A stretch of DNA of 64,000 nt from Rhizobiales bacterium Ga0077537 (GTDB lineage Bacteria > Pseudomonadota > Alphaproteobacteria > Rhizobiales > Hyphomicrobiaceae): positions 27,218-91,217 of the forward strand of contig LNEM01000010.1 of the NCBI GenBank assembly GCA_001464955.1. Direction: 5' to 3'. Below, piece after piece: positions 55,367 to 64,000 of the stretch (the stretch's first letter is position 1; each line of letters opens with the position of its first letter). Under the pieces are notes generated by a model. That model saw only the letters and a list, made by a program, of their open reading frames with translations. It made no database searches and had not been told where the DNA came from. Position numbers and translations under genes: made by a program.

Positions 55367-55377
55367 GAGGTTTCCCC

Positions 55378-55983
55378 ATGCCCGATGCGACTGCCGACAG
55401 ACGTATCCTCGCCATCACCTACACGGACGGCGAGCGCGCTGCTGACGTCCTGCGGCGCCTCGCCGCCGCGCTCTCGGCAGCCGGTGCGCGCTGCGCCGGG
55501 TTCATCCAGCGCGACGAGCCACCACCGGAAGGCCGCGTGAAATGCGATATGGTCCTCGAGTGCCTCGCAACAGGAGACCGGTTGAAGATCTCCGAGGATC
55601 GGGGGCCGCTCGCGCGTGGTTGTCGACTCGATGCGGATGCGTTGGCACAGTCGATCGTTTCGACCATGACGGCGATCCAGGGTCGCCCGGATGTCCTCGT
55701 CATCAACAAGTTCGGTAAGACCGAAGCCGAAGGTGGTGGATTTCGCTCACTCGTGGCCGATGCGCTGGAGTTTGGCATTCCCGTGCTGATCGCCGTGCCT
55801 TGGCGCAACATCGAGAGCTGGCGGCTGTTCGCCGGCGACCATGCATTCGAAGTCGCGGCCGAGTCGCTTCGGCCCGAGGATGAAGCCACGGCTCTCGCGA
55901 CCATAGGCCTGTATGTTGCCGAAGTTCTACCAGCAGCAGATGCCGGGTGGCATGTGCGCGCGGCTGCGGGCCAGCCAGAATGA
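55378..55983 (+). CDS. DUF2478 family protein
   Basis: A 201-residue protein of DUF2478, a P-loop-NTPase-related family often found near molybdate uptake or molybdenum-cofactor genes. Visible features are ILAITYTDGERAADVL at the N-terminus, CDMVLECLATG, a DVLVINKFGKTEAEGGGFR central motif and FGIPVLIAVP. Start MPDATADRR at 55378 after AAGAGG. Twelve bases after mogA, which supports a molybdenum-related role. Confidence 0.8.
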   Translation: MPDATADRRILAITYTDGERAADVLRRLAAALSAAGARCAGFIQRDEPPPEGRVKCDMVLECLATGDRLKISEDRGPLARGCRLDADALAQSIVSTMTAIQGRPDVLVINKFGKTEAEGGGFRSLVADALEFGIPVLIAVPWRNIESWRLFAGDHAFEVAAESLRPEDEATALATIGLYVAEVLPAADAGWHVRAAAGQPE

Positions 55984-56029
55984 GCCATGACACGGCAAAC
56001 GGTGTCAACACCCAGATGCGAGGCACCTG

Positions 56030-57211
56030 ATGGCAACCAGCGCGCAGCAAATCCGCGCCTACGATGGGCCATTGCTTTTCAGCTACGGGTTTCGTCCCTT
56101 CTTCCTGCTAGGCGCTGCCTGGTCGGCGACGGCGGTCGTCGTATTCATTCTGGCGCTCGGCGGGTCGATATCATTGCCCTCGACATTCACGCCCGTCGCC
56201 TGGCACACGCATGAAATGATCTACGGCCTCGTGCCGGCGGTCGTTGCGGGCTTCCTGCTCACGGCCGTTCCGAACTGGACGGGACGTCTGCCCGTGGTCG
56301 GGGTCCGTCTGGCGCTGCTGTTCGGTCTCTGGGTGTGCGGGCGCATCGCGCTCCTGGTGTCGGCCCAGATCGGTCCGCTCATCACGGCGGTGATCGATGT
56401 CGCCTTTCTCGTCGCGCTCGGCGCGGTCATCGCGCGCGAGATCATAGCGGCCGGCAACACGCGCAATCTCAAAGTCCTCGCCGTCATCACTCTTCTGGCC
56501 GTCGGCAATGCGGTGTCTCACGTCGAGGCTTACAGTGGAACCGCTGGAAACTACGGTGTTCGTATCGGGATCGCCGGCACGATCCTGCTCATCAACCTGA
56601 TCGGTGGCCGGATCGTGCCGAGCTTTACGCGCAATTGGCTGGCAAAGCGCTCTTCTCCCGCCATGCCGGAGCCCTTTGGCCGCTTCGATGTGGCGGCGAC
56701 GCTGGTCACTATTGCCGCGCTCGCCAGCTGGGTGTCGCGGCCGAACCTCCCCGTAACGGCCGCACTGGCGCTCGGCGCCATGGCAGCCACCGGCTGGCGC
56801 CTTGCGCGCTGGTCGGGCCACAGAACGACAGCAGAGCCTCTGGTTCTGGTCCTGCACATAGCTTTCAGCTTCGTACCGATCGGCTTCGGCCTCGTCGCGC
56901 TATCGGTGTTTTCGCCGTCACTCATGGCTGCATCGGGCGCAGTTCACGCCTGGACTGTCGGCGCGATTGGGTTGATGACGCTGGCAGTCATGACCCGCGC
57001 CAGTCTCGGGCATACAGGACAGCCATTGGTGGCGACCTCAAAGACAACGGTGCTCTTTTGTGCGGTCGCGGTTGCGGCGCTGACACGGATCGGCGTTGCT
57101 TTCGGCCTCTGGCCAGACATTCTCCTCGGCATTTCGGCCGCCGCTTGGGTGCTGGGCTTCGGTGGCTTCGTTGTCGTCTACGGCCCTTCGCTATCCAGGG
57201 CTCGGGTATGA
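56030..57211 (+). CDS. nnrS: NnrS family heme-copper membrane protein
   Basis: A 393-residue membrane protein with about twelve helices. NnrS proteins contain heme and copper and protect against NO in denitrifiers. Diagnostic parts are LLFSYGFRPFFLLGAAW near the start, WHTHEMIYGLVPAVVAGFLL (possible metal-binding His) and the late HAWTVGAIGLMTLAVMTRAS. Last gene of the nitrate cluster, 46 bases after DUF2478. Confidence 0.92.
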   Translation: MATSAQQIRAYDGPLLFSYGFRPFFLLGAAWSATAVVVFILALGGSISLPSTFTPVAWHTHEMIYGLVPAVVAGFLLTAVPNWTGRLPVVGVRLALLFGLWVCGRIALLVSAQIGPLITAVIDVAFLVALGAVIAREIIAAGNTRNLKVLAVITLLAVGNAVSHVEAYSGTAGNYGVRIGIAGTILLINLIGGRIVPSFTRNWLAKRSSPAMPEPFGRFDVAATLVTIAALASWVSRPNLPVTAALALGAMAATGWRLARWSGHRTTAEPLVLVLHIAFSFVPIGFGLVALSVFSPSLMAASGAVHAWTVGAIGLMTLAVMTRASLGHTGQPLVATSKTTVLFCAVAVAALTRIGVAFGLWPDILLGISAAAWVLGFGGFVVVYGPSLSRARV

Positions 57212-57540
57212 GCGGTTGCGCCGAACTCGGGTCGGACCAGTCTCATGCATTCGAGATCCTGCTCGCATGGTCAGACGTGACGTTGATCGTCGGACCCAGA
57301 CCAAACGGCGCTCGATGTCCTCCTGTCGGCAGGGTCAGAGCGACGTTGCGGCCGTGCCGTGCGTCGGGCTCAGTCCCTGCGGGGCCTGCCGGCAGCGTGG
57401 CGGTCGTCGTCGAGCCTGCGTGCGCTCATTCCGCTCCGGTCGCGCGCCGTTGCGTCGCGACGGCGCTCAGACCGGCTTGGGCCATCTCCGAGCCCGCTCG
57501 CCGGAACTGAACTGCGCGGATGCGGCTCCGGAGACGGCCC
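57212..57540. other. 329-base gap between nnrS and the TudS-like gene
   Basis: No frame here resembles a family I know, and no tRNA or strong terminator is seen. The convergent arrangement of nnrS and the TudS-like gene means it only has to hold transcript ends. Its codon-like composition could reflect decayed coding sequence. Confidence 0.4.
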
Positions 57541-58149
57541 TCAGGCGTCGCGGAATTCGGAGCTGAGTGCCCGGCCCGCCGCCTTGGCATAGGTCGCTTC
57601 CGATTTCTCGACCATGGCGCGGATGGACCGGAGGGCCTCGTCGATCTGCGAGACCTTGGTGCCTGCGAGATTGAGATAGAAGCCCTTCGCCTCGAGCGAG
57701 GTGCGCAGACGCTCGATGAATACGCCTTCGCCTTTGACTTCCTCGTTGCCGACGGTCGTCGTATCGACGCCACAGCTCGGCGATCGATTGATGCCGATGA
57801 TGCCAAGCACGCTGAAGCCGTGCTCGACGTACTGTTCGACCTGCGCAACGACCTGCGCGATCATGGCGTCCATCACCTCGGCGGAGCGATTGGATTTCAT
57901 CCCGGCGCGGATCCGGGTGTTCTCGAGCAGGACCGGGCGCTCTCCGCCCTTGACGTCGCCCCTGTCGAGGCCGAGGCACATCAACTCGGGGCACGGCATC
58001 TGCGCGACGCCGATGTTCAATTGCATCAGCAGTTCCAGCACCCGCCGGTTGACGCCGGCTACGCCGGCATGTCCGTCCGCCCTGGTGTTCGAATTCAGAA
58101 TGCAGTGAGAGACGAACACGACGCGACGGCTTCGTTCATCGGAAAACAT
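57541..58149 (-). CDS. TudS-related (DUF523-like) putative desulfidase
   Basis: A 202-residue protein whose cysteines sit where TudS/DUF523 relatives bind a [4Fe-4S] cluster: SHCILN (about residue 15), MPCPELMC (about 52) and INRSPSCGV (about 126). Relatives remove sulfur from thiolated bases or other thio-compounds; the exact substrate here is unknown. Start MFSDERSRRVVFVSHC at 58149 is preferred because upstream residues are Arg/Pro-rich and unlike the family. Confidence 0.75.
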   Translation of the reverse strand: MFSDERSRRVVFVSHCILNSNTRADGHAGVAGVNRRVLELLMQLNIGVAQMPCPELMCLGLDRGDVKGGERPVLLENTRIRAGMKSNRSAEVMDAMIAQVVAQVEQYVEHGFSVLGIIGINRSPSCGVDTTTVGNEEVKGEGVFIERLRTSLEAKGFYLNLAGTKVSQIDEALRSIRAMVEKSEATYAKAAGRALSSEFRDA

Positions 58150-58276
58150 CGGCTTACCCCGATCGACAGGAGGATCGCTCCGCGACGGTACACGGGCCTG
58201 CGATGGCCGCGCAAGATACCGGAGAGGCCGAACGTACGGCACGCGTGCCTGAAACGACGCCATGGCGGAGGCTCGC

Positions 58277-61200
58277 TCAACGGGGATCGTGCGCCTGGCG
58301 GCCCTTCAGCAATTCCTCAACGGCGAACATTACGCAGCTGTTGGCGCGGATCGTCTTTGCGATTTCGAGTGCGGGTGGCGGCGGCGGGTCGGTGGCCGTG
58401 GTGCGCTGGATCGAGGCCCGGCGCGCGAAGGCCTCGGCTTTCGCTCTGTCGCACAACTCGGCGTGTCCCAGCTGCTGGCGGATCATGTCGTAGGTGAAGT
58501 GCGACATCTTCCAGCCCAGGGGAAGCTTGATCTGGTCGTGATCGAGTTCGACAACGGCGACGTTCCAGCCTGCAGTCAGTCCAAGTTGCGCCCGGCCCCG
58601 CAGTTCGACGCCGTCCTTTTCGGTATCGCCATCGCGAGCCGTCTGGCCGTCCAGCTTGAGGACCGTCTCTCTCACCGCGATCCGGGACAACAGCTGACGG
58701 ATTGCGAACAGCGCTTCCACGGGCGCGGCGAGGTCCTTCAGTTGCGCGCCTTTCGTCACCGCATCGGCGTCGACCGATTGCGAGCTGGTCAACAGGATGA
58801 GGCGCGGATCAAAGTCGTCGTCCAACTTCGTCTTGCGGCGCTTCTCCCGGAAGTCCAGAAGGCCGTTGTAGATGTCCAGTGCGGTGAGGGCGCCGGAAGC
58901 GTCGACATAACCGCCGTCCACGAAGTACCAGCGATTGTTCTCGGCATTCTTTACTTCGTAGGCGCCGACGACACCGGGGAACCGCGCACTCACGACCGCC
59001 GCCTTGGCGAGCGTCGTGTCACCATCCAGCCAATGATGGTCTTTCGCCAACTCATGGAACGAGTTGATCGTGAAAGACTTCAGGTTTCCCACATCGAAGG
59101 GAGCGAAAACCACCCGGTTGCCGACGCGTGCCCAGGTTGCATTCAACACCAGTGCGGGCATTGGCCGGTCGGTGACGAAATGCCGGTCGAACGGTTCGGC
59201 CCACGGCGTTTTCCTCGCAGCCGCGTTCACGGCCAGCGGAAGGAGGTGCTGCTGCATGCTCGCGGCCAGACTGATCTCGAGGCCTTCGGCGCGGTCACGC
59301 ATCGTGCCCAGCACGTCCGCGACGATGAGGCCCGCCAGCGGCGAGAGGTGATCCTCCGTCACGACCGCGGCCGTCCTCGCCACAAAGTCCCGCGGGACCG
59401 TGGCACCCGACGCCAAGCAGCCCTCGATGGCAAACGACGTCATCGCATTGGCCAACGCACCCTGGAAGACCATGGCCCCCACGGCGCCGCCAGAAACACC
59501 GCTGATCGCGAAGACGTGCTGGGCGAAACTCGGACAGCTGACCTGCATCTGGGCGAGGAACGCCTGGATGGCGGCCGCTGCGTAAATGCCGCCGCCCTCG
59601 GCCGCGATCACGAACACCGGATAGGGCTTGGAGCCCGAAACGCGGGCATAGGCTTCGCGAGCGTCTATTCGGGCCTCGAGCCATTCCCCGAACCTGGCAT
59701 CGAAACGGTTTTCGCTGGTGCTGGCCTTCGCAGAGGTGGAACCGGACGTGCGGGCTGGCGTCTCGCCTCGGCGCTCGGGAGCCGAATTCGCCCATCCGAG
59801 GTACGTGCTCCCGGCCGCCGCGAGGCCGAGCGCCGTCAGCAGCAACGCGGCAGGCACAGGCCTTCGAGCCGGCCAGCTCTGCCACCAGAGCAGGCCGATC
59901 AGCAGCCCGGCGGGCAGAGCGAGTGCCGGTAACGACACGCCGGCAACATGAACCGCTCCAACCAGAGAAATCACGACCAGGAAGACCACGACCCAGAATG
60001 TCGCCCACTGCCGGGCAAGGCCGATCAGGACGAGTACAGGCAGCCCAACCATGACGATCCACGTCTGAGCTTGGCCGAGCTCGAGCTTGTTCATGATCAC
60101 GACCAGCGCCACCAGCCCGAGCACAAGGACGACCGGCAGGCTGGTTTCGCGTGCCGCCAGACAGAGCATGCCCACCAGGGACAGTGATGCGAGGCAGAGC
60201 ACGAGGAGCATCGCGAGCGGGCCGATCGATCGCGACATGTCCACCCACTTGAAGTGCATGAAGCCCGTCAGGAGAGACGCAACGAACAGGAGGGCTGTCG
60301 CAACGAGGGCGACGGCGAGCGCGATGCGTGCGCGGGACGAAGAGCGAGACGTGCTGATAATCGAACCGCGCCAACGCAGCTGGCCGTAGAACAGGACCGC
60401 CAATAGTCCCAGATGGAGGCCCCACAACGCCACAGCCGTGCCAGCCGACGCTGGCCCAAGGACTGGCGATCGCAAACTGGACCATTGCCCGGTGAGCACC
60501 CCGACCCACGCCAGATCCGCCGTTGCGGATCCGCCGTCGGGCGATGCGGGAAACACTCGGGTGACGACAAGGGGCACGAAAAGACTGGCGAACGCGAGCG
60601 CGACGACGAGGGCATAACCGCAGTCGCCCATGACCCGACCCGGTTCCTTCGGGATGCGCCGCATGAGCCTGCCCACATTGGGCCATTGGCTCGCCATGGA
60701 GCCGGCGACGACAACTGCGATCCAGGCCACGACGAGGTAGGGCGAGAACGCTCCGATCGCGAACCATCGAGTGGCGGCTCCGAGAGCCTTCATTTTCTTG
60801 ACGAATTGTTCGTGATCGACAGGGAAACCGTGCAGCGCTCCAAAGTCCCCGGGGCCCACGGCCAGGCCGGCTGCAAACTCGAAATGGAGCTGGGCGGCGA
60901 GGAGCTTTTCGCCGCTTGCAACGGCTTCAGCCAGAGCAAAGTGGAGACCGGCGAGGAGGCCGAACCAGGGCAAAGCGGCCGCGATCAGACCCACCGCCCG
61001 AACGCGGCTCGCGAGGGCCGGATCGACGAGCTTCGAGGCGTGATCACTGAAAACGTGGTTGACGCCGACAAGGCCGAGCGCACGGTTCAGCATGTAGAGC
61101 GCGAAGCTCAAGAGCGCGAGCACTGTCAGGGCCAAGCCCAGTTGCGCGGCATGGCCCGCAAACATGCCCGGGGCCGGATTGGCCACTCCGAGAATATAGA

Positions 61201-61384
61201 CGAGGTAAAGCTCGCGTGCCTGGGGAAGGGACGACAGAGTGGCCGCAATACCGATCGACATCACCAGCGGCAACGCGTGGACCGCGTACGCCGTCCGGCT
61301 CAACCAGAGCCACATCTGGTGCGATATGTAGACGGCTATCTCGGACGCACGTCGGGGATCTCGCACCGCTCGCTCCTCCCTCAA
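58277..61384 (-). CDS. Polytopic membrane protein with C-terminal patatin-like phospholipase domain
   Basis: A 1035-residue protein. Residues about 30-530 contain roughly a dozen hydrophobic segments with polar loops. A low-complexity linker (ARTSGSTSAKASTSE, about 545-558) leads to a cytoplasmic patatin-type hydrolase. That domain has the oxyanion motif AAEGGGIYAAAA (Gly 597-599), the nucleophile elbow SGVSGGAVG (Ser 631) and the catalytic Asp motif VDGGYVDASG (Asp 823). It should cleave membrane phospholipids or other lipid esters from the membrane surface. Its ATG at 61384 overlaps the stop of the NUDIX-macro gene by four bases, so the two proteins are made together. The first residues (MREERAVRDPRR) may be leader; a later start is possible. 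Confidence 0.85.
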   Translation of the reverse strand: MREERAVRDPRRASEIAVYISHQMWLWLSRTAYAVHALPLVMSIGIAATLSSLPQARELYLVYILGVANPAPGMFAGHAAQLGLALTVLALLSFALYMLNRALGLVGVNHVFSDHASKLVDPALASRVRAVGLIAAALPWFGLLAGLHFALAEAVASGEKLLAAQLHFEFAAGLAVGPGDFGALHGFPVDHEQFVKKMKALGAATRWFAIGAFSPYLVVAWIAVVVAGSMASQWPNVGRLMRRIPKEPGRVMGDCGYALVVALAFASLFVPLVVTRVFPASPDGGSATADLAWVGVLTGQWSSLRSPVLGPASAGTAVALWGLHLGLLAVLFYGQLRWRGSIISTSRSSSRARIALAVALVATALLFVASLLTGFMHFKWVDMSRSIGPLAMLLVLCLASLSLVGMLCLAARETSLPVVLVLGLVALVVIMNKLELGQAQTWIVMVGLPVLVLIGLARQWATFWVVVFLVVISLVGAVHVAGVSLPALALPAGLLIGLLWWQSWPARRPVPAALLLTALGLAAAGSTYLGWANSAPERRGETPARTSGSTSAKASTSENRFDARFGEWLEARIDAREAYARVSGSKPYPVFVIAAEGGGIYAAAAIQAFLAQMQVSCPSFAQHVFAISGVSGGAVGAMVFQGALANAMTSFAIEGCLASGATVPRDFVARTAAVVTEDHLSPLAGLIVADVLGTMRDRAEGLEISLAASMQQHLLPLAVNAAARKTPWAEPFDRHFVTDRPMPALVLNATWARVGNRVVFAPFDVGNLKSFTINSFHELAKDHHWLDGDTTLAKAAVVSARFPGVVGAYEVKNAENNRWYFVDGGYVDASGALTALDIYNGLLDFREKRRKTKLDDDFDPRLILLTSSQSVDADAVTKGAQLKDLAAPVEALFAIRQLLSRIAVRETVLKLDGQTARDGDTEKDGVELRGRAQLGLTAGWNVAVVELDHDQIKLPLGWKMSHFTYDMIRQQLGHAELCDRAKAEAFARRASIQRTTATDPPPPPALEIAKTIRANSCVMFAVEELLKGRQAHDPR

Positions 61385-62967
61385 GACGCGCTCGTGGCCC
61401 CGGCCGGGGCGGCGTCCTTCTCCGCGCCAGCCGCCACGTACGCGCCGCTGAGTGCGCGCTGGTAGGCTTCGACGTCACGATCCGTGTATGCGAGCAAATG
61501 GATGTCGGTGATCGCGGTATTGCCTTCGACGTCGGTCATGAAACTTTCGATCGCCTGGAGAATCTGGGCGGCCGACGTTTGTGGCGCCACGCGCCCCTCG
61601 CCGGCGCCGATCAACGGGATGAGCACTGATCGGCACACGCCCGGCCTGCCCAGCAGCCGCTCGCGAAATCGGGCCCAACACCGTTCGATCGAGGTGTTGC
61701 CGTTGTGCACGTCGAAGAGCGCCCGCTTCACCAGAGCACCGATCCGCGACGGCTCGATGTCGACGACCTCGGTGCCGGTCGCGTGGATGACCGGCCGCGC
61801 CACCGGGAGATGAAGCAGGCGACGGACACCATTCAAGTTCCGGAGTTCACCCGGCGTCGTCTCGATGATCTCGCGATCGCTGACTTCGATCCGGTCCTTC
61901 ATCGCGACGCGGATCGCGGTTCCGATCGTGTCGACGGCAACGGCGCCGCTCGGGGTCTTCTCCGCGCCTCCCCAACGAATGCGAGCGGACACGCCTTCGT
62001 CGAAGAGGCGCGACATGATCATGTAGCTGTTTTCGGGGTTCAGCCACACGTCGACGCCTTTGATGCCGAGAATGTCTCCCGTCCTCAGGCGGATCTTCAC
62101 CTTCGACACCTGGGCTGCAGTCTGGTCTTTCGGCGAGAGTTGACCCTTATCCAGGTTTGCGTCCATCTTTCCCCGGTAAATGTAGTCCGCCTCGTGCTTT
62201 CCCGCGCTCAGAGGGGTCGGCTTGTGAATATCGATGTTGAGGCGGCTCGCGAGAAAATAAATCGCAATGACCAGTTTCGGATCGTGGATCTGGCGGGCTC
62301 GAAGGCGTGCGGCGAGATCCTTCGGTGACTGCTCGACGACCAGAATGTCCTCGGTCTTTTCGCCTCCCTCGCGTGGCACGCGATCCTTGTTCGTCACCTC
62401 CTTGAAATAGAGGAATATCCGCTCGGACGTGCCGCCGGGCGAAGAATAGAACGACGCAATAGGCTCGGGTTCCGTAATGCCGTAACCGGCCTCCTCCTCG
62501 ACCTCGGCGATGGCCACCTCCTCGGGTGTCCGCCACTGTGTGCTCTCGTCCTTGGGCTTGACCTCGCCGGCGATCGTCTCCTCGATCCAGCCCGGCGCGT
62601 GCTCCATCATGGTATCGCGTCCCTTGGTCACGAGCGTCGCGACCCGGAACTGCTTCACGAAGATGACCTTGTCGGTTTCAGAATTATAAAGGAGCACTCC
62701 GACCGAATCGCCGCGCTCGAAGACTTCGCGGCGCATTCTGGCGGAGCGACCACCGCCGTTCGCCTCGAATTTGGCATGGTCGAGCCAGTAGGCATCGACG
62801 TTGAAGTAAACCTTGTCGATTTTTCCGTTGGGCCAAGATCGCGGGTACGGGGCGCGAGACGAAAGCACGCGCAAGGCGTCGCCGATGTTCACCAGGCCCC
62901 CCGCGTAATCTCCGGGTGGCAGAGCGGGACCATCGCCCTGCCGCATCGAATCCGAATTGTCCTGCAT
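61381..62967 (-). CDS. NUDIX-macro domain fusion protein
   Basis: A protein of about 528 residues. Residues about 80-245 are an ADP-ribose-pyrophosphatase-like NUDIX domain: GDSVGVLLYN, VIFVKQFRVATLV, APGWIEE, then an insert and IAEVEEEAGYGI, with SSPGGTSERIFLYF after it. The Nudix box keeps its Glu residues but the Arg of REUxEE is Ala (154). Residues about 295-505 fit a macro domain: TGDILGIKGVDVWLNPENS, VIHATGTEV, and LIPLIGAGEGRVAPQTSAAQ. Both domain types act on ADP-ribose or NAD-derived nucleotides. Start chosen at ATG 62967; GTG 62985 and ATG 62946 are alternatives without clear ribosome sites. First gene of a two-gene operon with the patatin-like membrane protein. Confidence 0.82.
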   Translation of the reverse strand: MQDNSDSMRQGDGPALPPGDYAGGLVNIGDALRVLSSRAPYPRSWPNGKIDKVYFNVDAYWLDHAKFEANGGGRSARMRREVFERGDSVGVLLYNSETDKVIFVKQFRVATLVTKGRDTMMEHAPGWIEETIAGEVKPKDESTQWRTPEEVAIAEVEEEAGYGITEPEPIASFYSSPGGTSERIFLYFKEVTNKDRVPREGGEKTEDILVVEQSPKDLAARLRARQIHDPKLVIAIYFLASRLNIDIHKPTPLSAGKHEADYIYRGKMDANLDKGQLSPKDQTAAQVSKVKIRLRTGDILGIKGVDVWLNPENSYMIMSRLFDEGVSARIRWGGAEKTPSGAVAVDTIGTAIRVAMKDRIEVSDREIIETTPGELRNLNGVRRLLHLPVARPVIHATGTEVVDIEPSRIGALVKRALFDVHNGNTSIERCWARFRERLLGRPGVCRSVLIPLIGAGEGRVAPQTSAAQILQAIESFMTDVEGNTAITDIHLLAYTDRDVEAYQRALSGAYVAAGAEKDAAPAGATSAS

Positions 62968-63287
62968 GACTTCGAGACATCCCACTCAGGCACGCGTGGC
63001 CTTCCCACAATGGGATCAGTATACCCACTCGACGCCGGTCGGGTGTTGCCGAAGGGTCTCATCGGCGGTGTGTCTCGCGCGTCAACTGCTCGGAATGCGG
63101 GCAGATCCGCCTGCGAGCCGGTGTCGTGCCGGCGAACAGGTTGTGCTTTACTGGGTCCGGCAGTCATTCCACAGTCGACGCGAGAGCGGCCTGACCGCCC
63201 TGCGGCGACGGTGTTGCCCGCACGCCCTTGCCGGCGGCGATGCTTGCGAGAAGTCGCGGTTAGTCGTGATGGTCTGGAGAATTCGAA
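62968..63287. other. 320-base divergent intergenic region
   Basis: It lies between the NUDIX-macro gene (leftward) and the rutA fragment (rightward). I see no gene, tRNA or convincing hairpin. It must contain the promoter of the NUDIX-macro/patatin operon, though no clear -35/-10 pair stands out. Confidence 0.4.
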
Positions 63288-63929
63288 ATGCAGCTCGGCG
63301 TTTTCATTCCGATCGGGAACAACGGCTGGATCATCTCCACGACGTCACCGCAGTTCATGCCGAGCTACGACCTCAACCTCGGCATCGTGCAGAAGGCCGA
63401 GGCGTTCGGGTTCGAGTTCGCGATGTCGATGATCAAGCTGCACGGGTTCGGCGGGCCATCGCAGCACTGGGACCACAATCTCGAATCCTTCACGCTGATG
63501 GCCGGTATCGCTGGCCAGACCAGCCGCATCAAGCTCTTTGCGACTTGTGCCGTGCTGACCATGCCGCCACCGATCACCGCGCGCATGGCGGTGACCATCG
63601 ACAGCATTTCGCACGGGCGCTTCGGGGTGAACATCGTCTCCGGATGGCAGCGGCGGGAGTACTCGCAGATGGGGCTCTGGCCGGGTCCGGAGCACTACAG
63701 ACGGCGCTACGAGTACTGCGCCGAGTACGTCACCATCATGCAGGAGCTGTGGGCGACGGGCCGGTCTGACCTCAAAGGGCAGTTCTTCCAGATGGACGAC
63801 TGCCGGTGCAGCCCGCTGCCGACCGCCAAGATCCCCATCATCTGTGCGGCGCAGAGCGATGCCGGAACCAAATTCGCCGCCCAGTACGCGGACTACAATT
63901 TCTGCCTCCTCGCTGTTCCGAGTGGGTGA
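63288..63929 (+). pseudogene. rutA: Truncated rutA (pyrimidine oxygenase) fragment
   Basis: The frame gives 213 residues closely matching the N-terminal part of RutA, the flavin-dependent LLM-class enzyme that opens the uracil ring. Matching segments include [49 protein letters not shown] and [20 protein letters not shown]. RutA is normally about 360 residues and continues after DYNFC with GKGVNTPTAFA-type sequence. Here DYNFC is followed by LLAVPSG and a TGA, and none of the three frames downstream to the window end continues the family. It is a 5' fragment, cut by a deletion or insertion near 63905. Confidence 0.78.
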
Positions 63930-64000
63930 CCTGACCAGCTGAGCCCGAGCCTTCTGTCCTCCCGCACCATCCCTTTGTTCGATCCAAGGCCATCCCTCCG

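Overview
This is a G+C-rich chromosomal window (about two-thirds G+C wherever I counted) from an alphaproteobacterium, most likely a member of the Hyphomicrobiales (Rhizobiales). Three things point there. The left half carries conserved alphaproteobacterial blocks: queG-fzlA next to uppP; dac-tmk-holB-metG-tatD-MBL hydrolase; tatABC-serS. The GST-like protein ends in the DLDF tail I associate with FzlA. The denitrification-type narK1K2-narGHJI cluster has a fused transporter. The genus cannot be read from the sequence alone.

Layout. 0-4.3 kb: a DUF2939 membrane-anchored protein, an RTX/cadherin-like secreted protein and a coiled-coil periplasmic protein. 4.4-9.6 kb: an SDR epimerase, queG, fzlA, uppP, an aquaporin and an HD-domain protein. 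9.6-12.1 kb: a family-5 solute-binding protein and a TauE/SafE permease. 12.1-19.1 kb: a leftward operon for cell wall, DNA replication and translation (dac, methyltransferase, tmk, holB, metG, tatD, MBL). 19.3-25.8 kb: hyuBA (hydantoinase/oxoprolinase), a double-NIPSNAP protein, a solute-binding protein without a signal peptide and an ABC ATPase. 25.9-29.2 kb: tatABC-serS; serS carries an in-frame insert of about 59 codons with lower G+C. 29.2-31.2 kb: a repeat-rich gap, a methyltransferase, a decayed GntR regulator and tRNA-Arg(TCT). 31.2-36.6 kb: catabolic genes (enolase-superfamily dehydratase, ChrA-type transporter, EthD-like, RraA-like and two atypical SDRs). 36.8-40.7 kb: a large AsmA-family protein. 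40.9 kb: tRNA-Arg(ACG), followed by about 700 bases of decayed sequence.

41.7-57.2 kb is a nitrate-respiration module. A Crp/Fnr-type regulator is divergent from narK1K2-narGHJI, with a strong FNR/DNR-type box on each side of the divergent promoter. Behind narI come a parvulin isomerase, a small unknown protein, a hemerythrin-like protein, a beta-carbonic anhydrase, a MogA-type molybdenum-cofactor enzyme, a DUF2478 protein and NnrS. Together they supply the nitrate reductase, its cofactor, nitrate/nitrite exchange and probably NO or stress handling.

57.5-64 kb: a TudS-related protein, then the most unusual part of the window. This is a two-gene, translationally coupled operon encoding a NUDIX-macro-domain fusion and a large polytopic membrane protein with a C-terminal patatin-type lipase domain. 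It lies next to a truncated rutA fragment. The pairing of an ADP-ribose/NAD-type domain protein with a membrane phospholipase looks like a possible signalling-effector (perhaps defence) system, but that role is inference.
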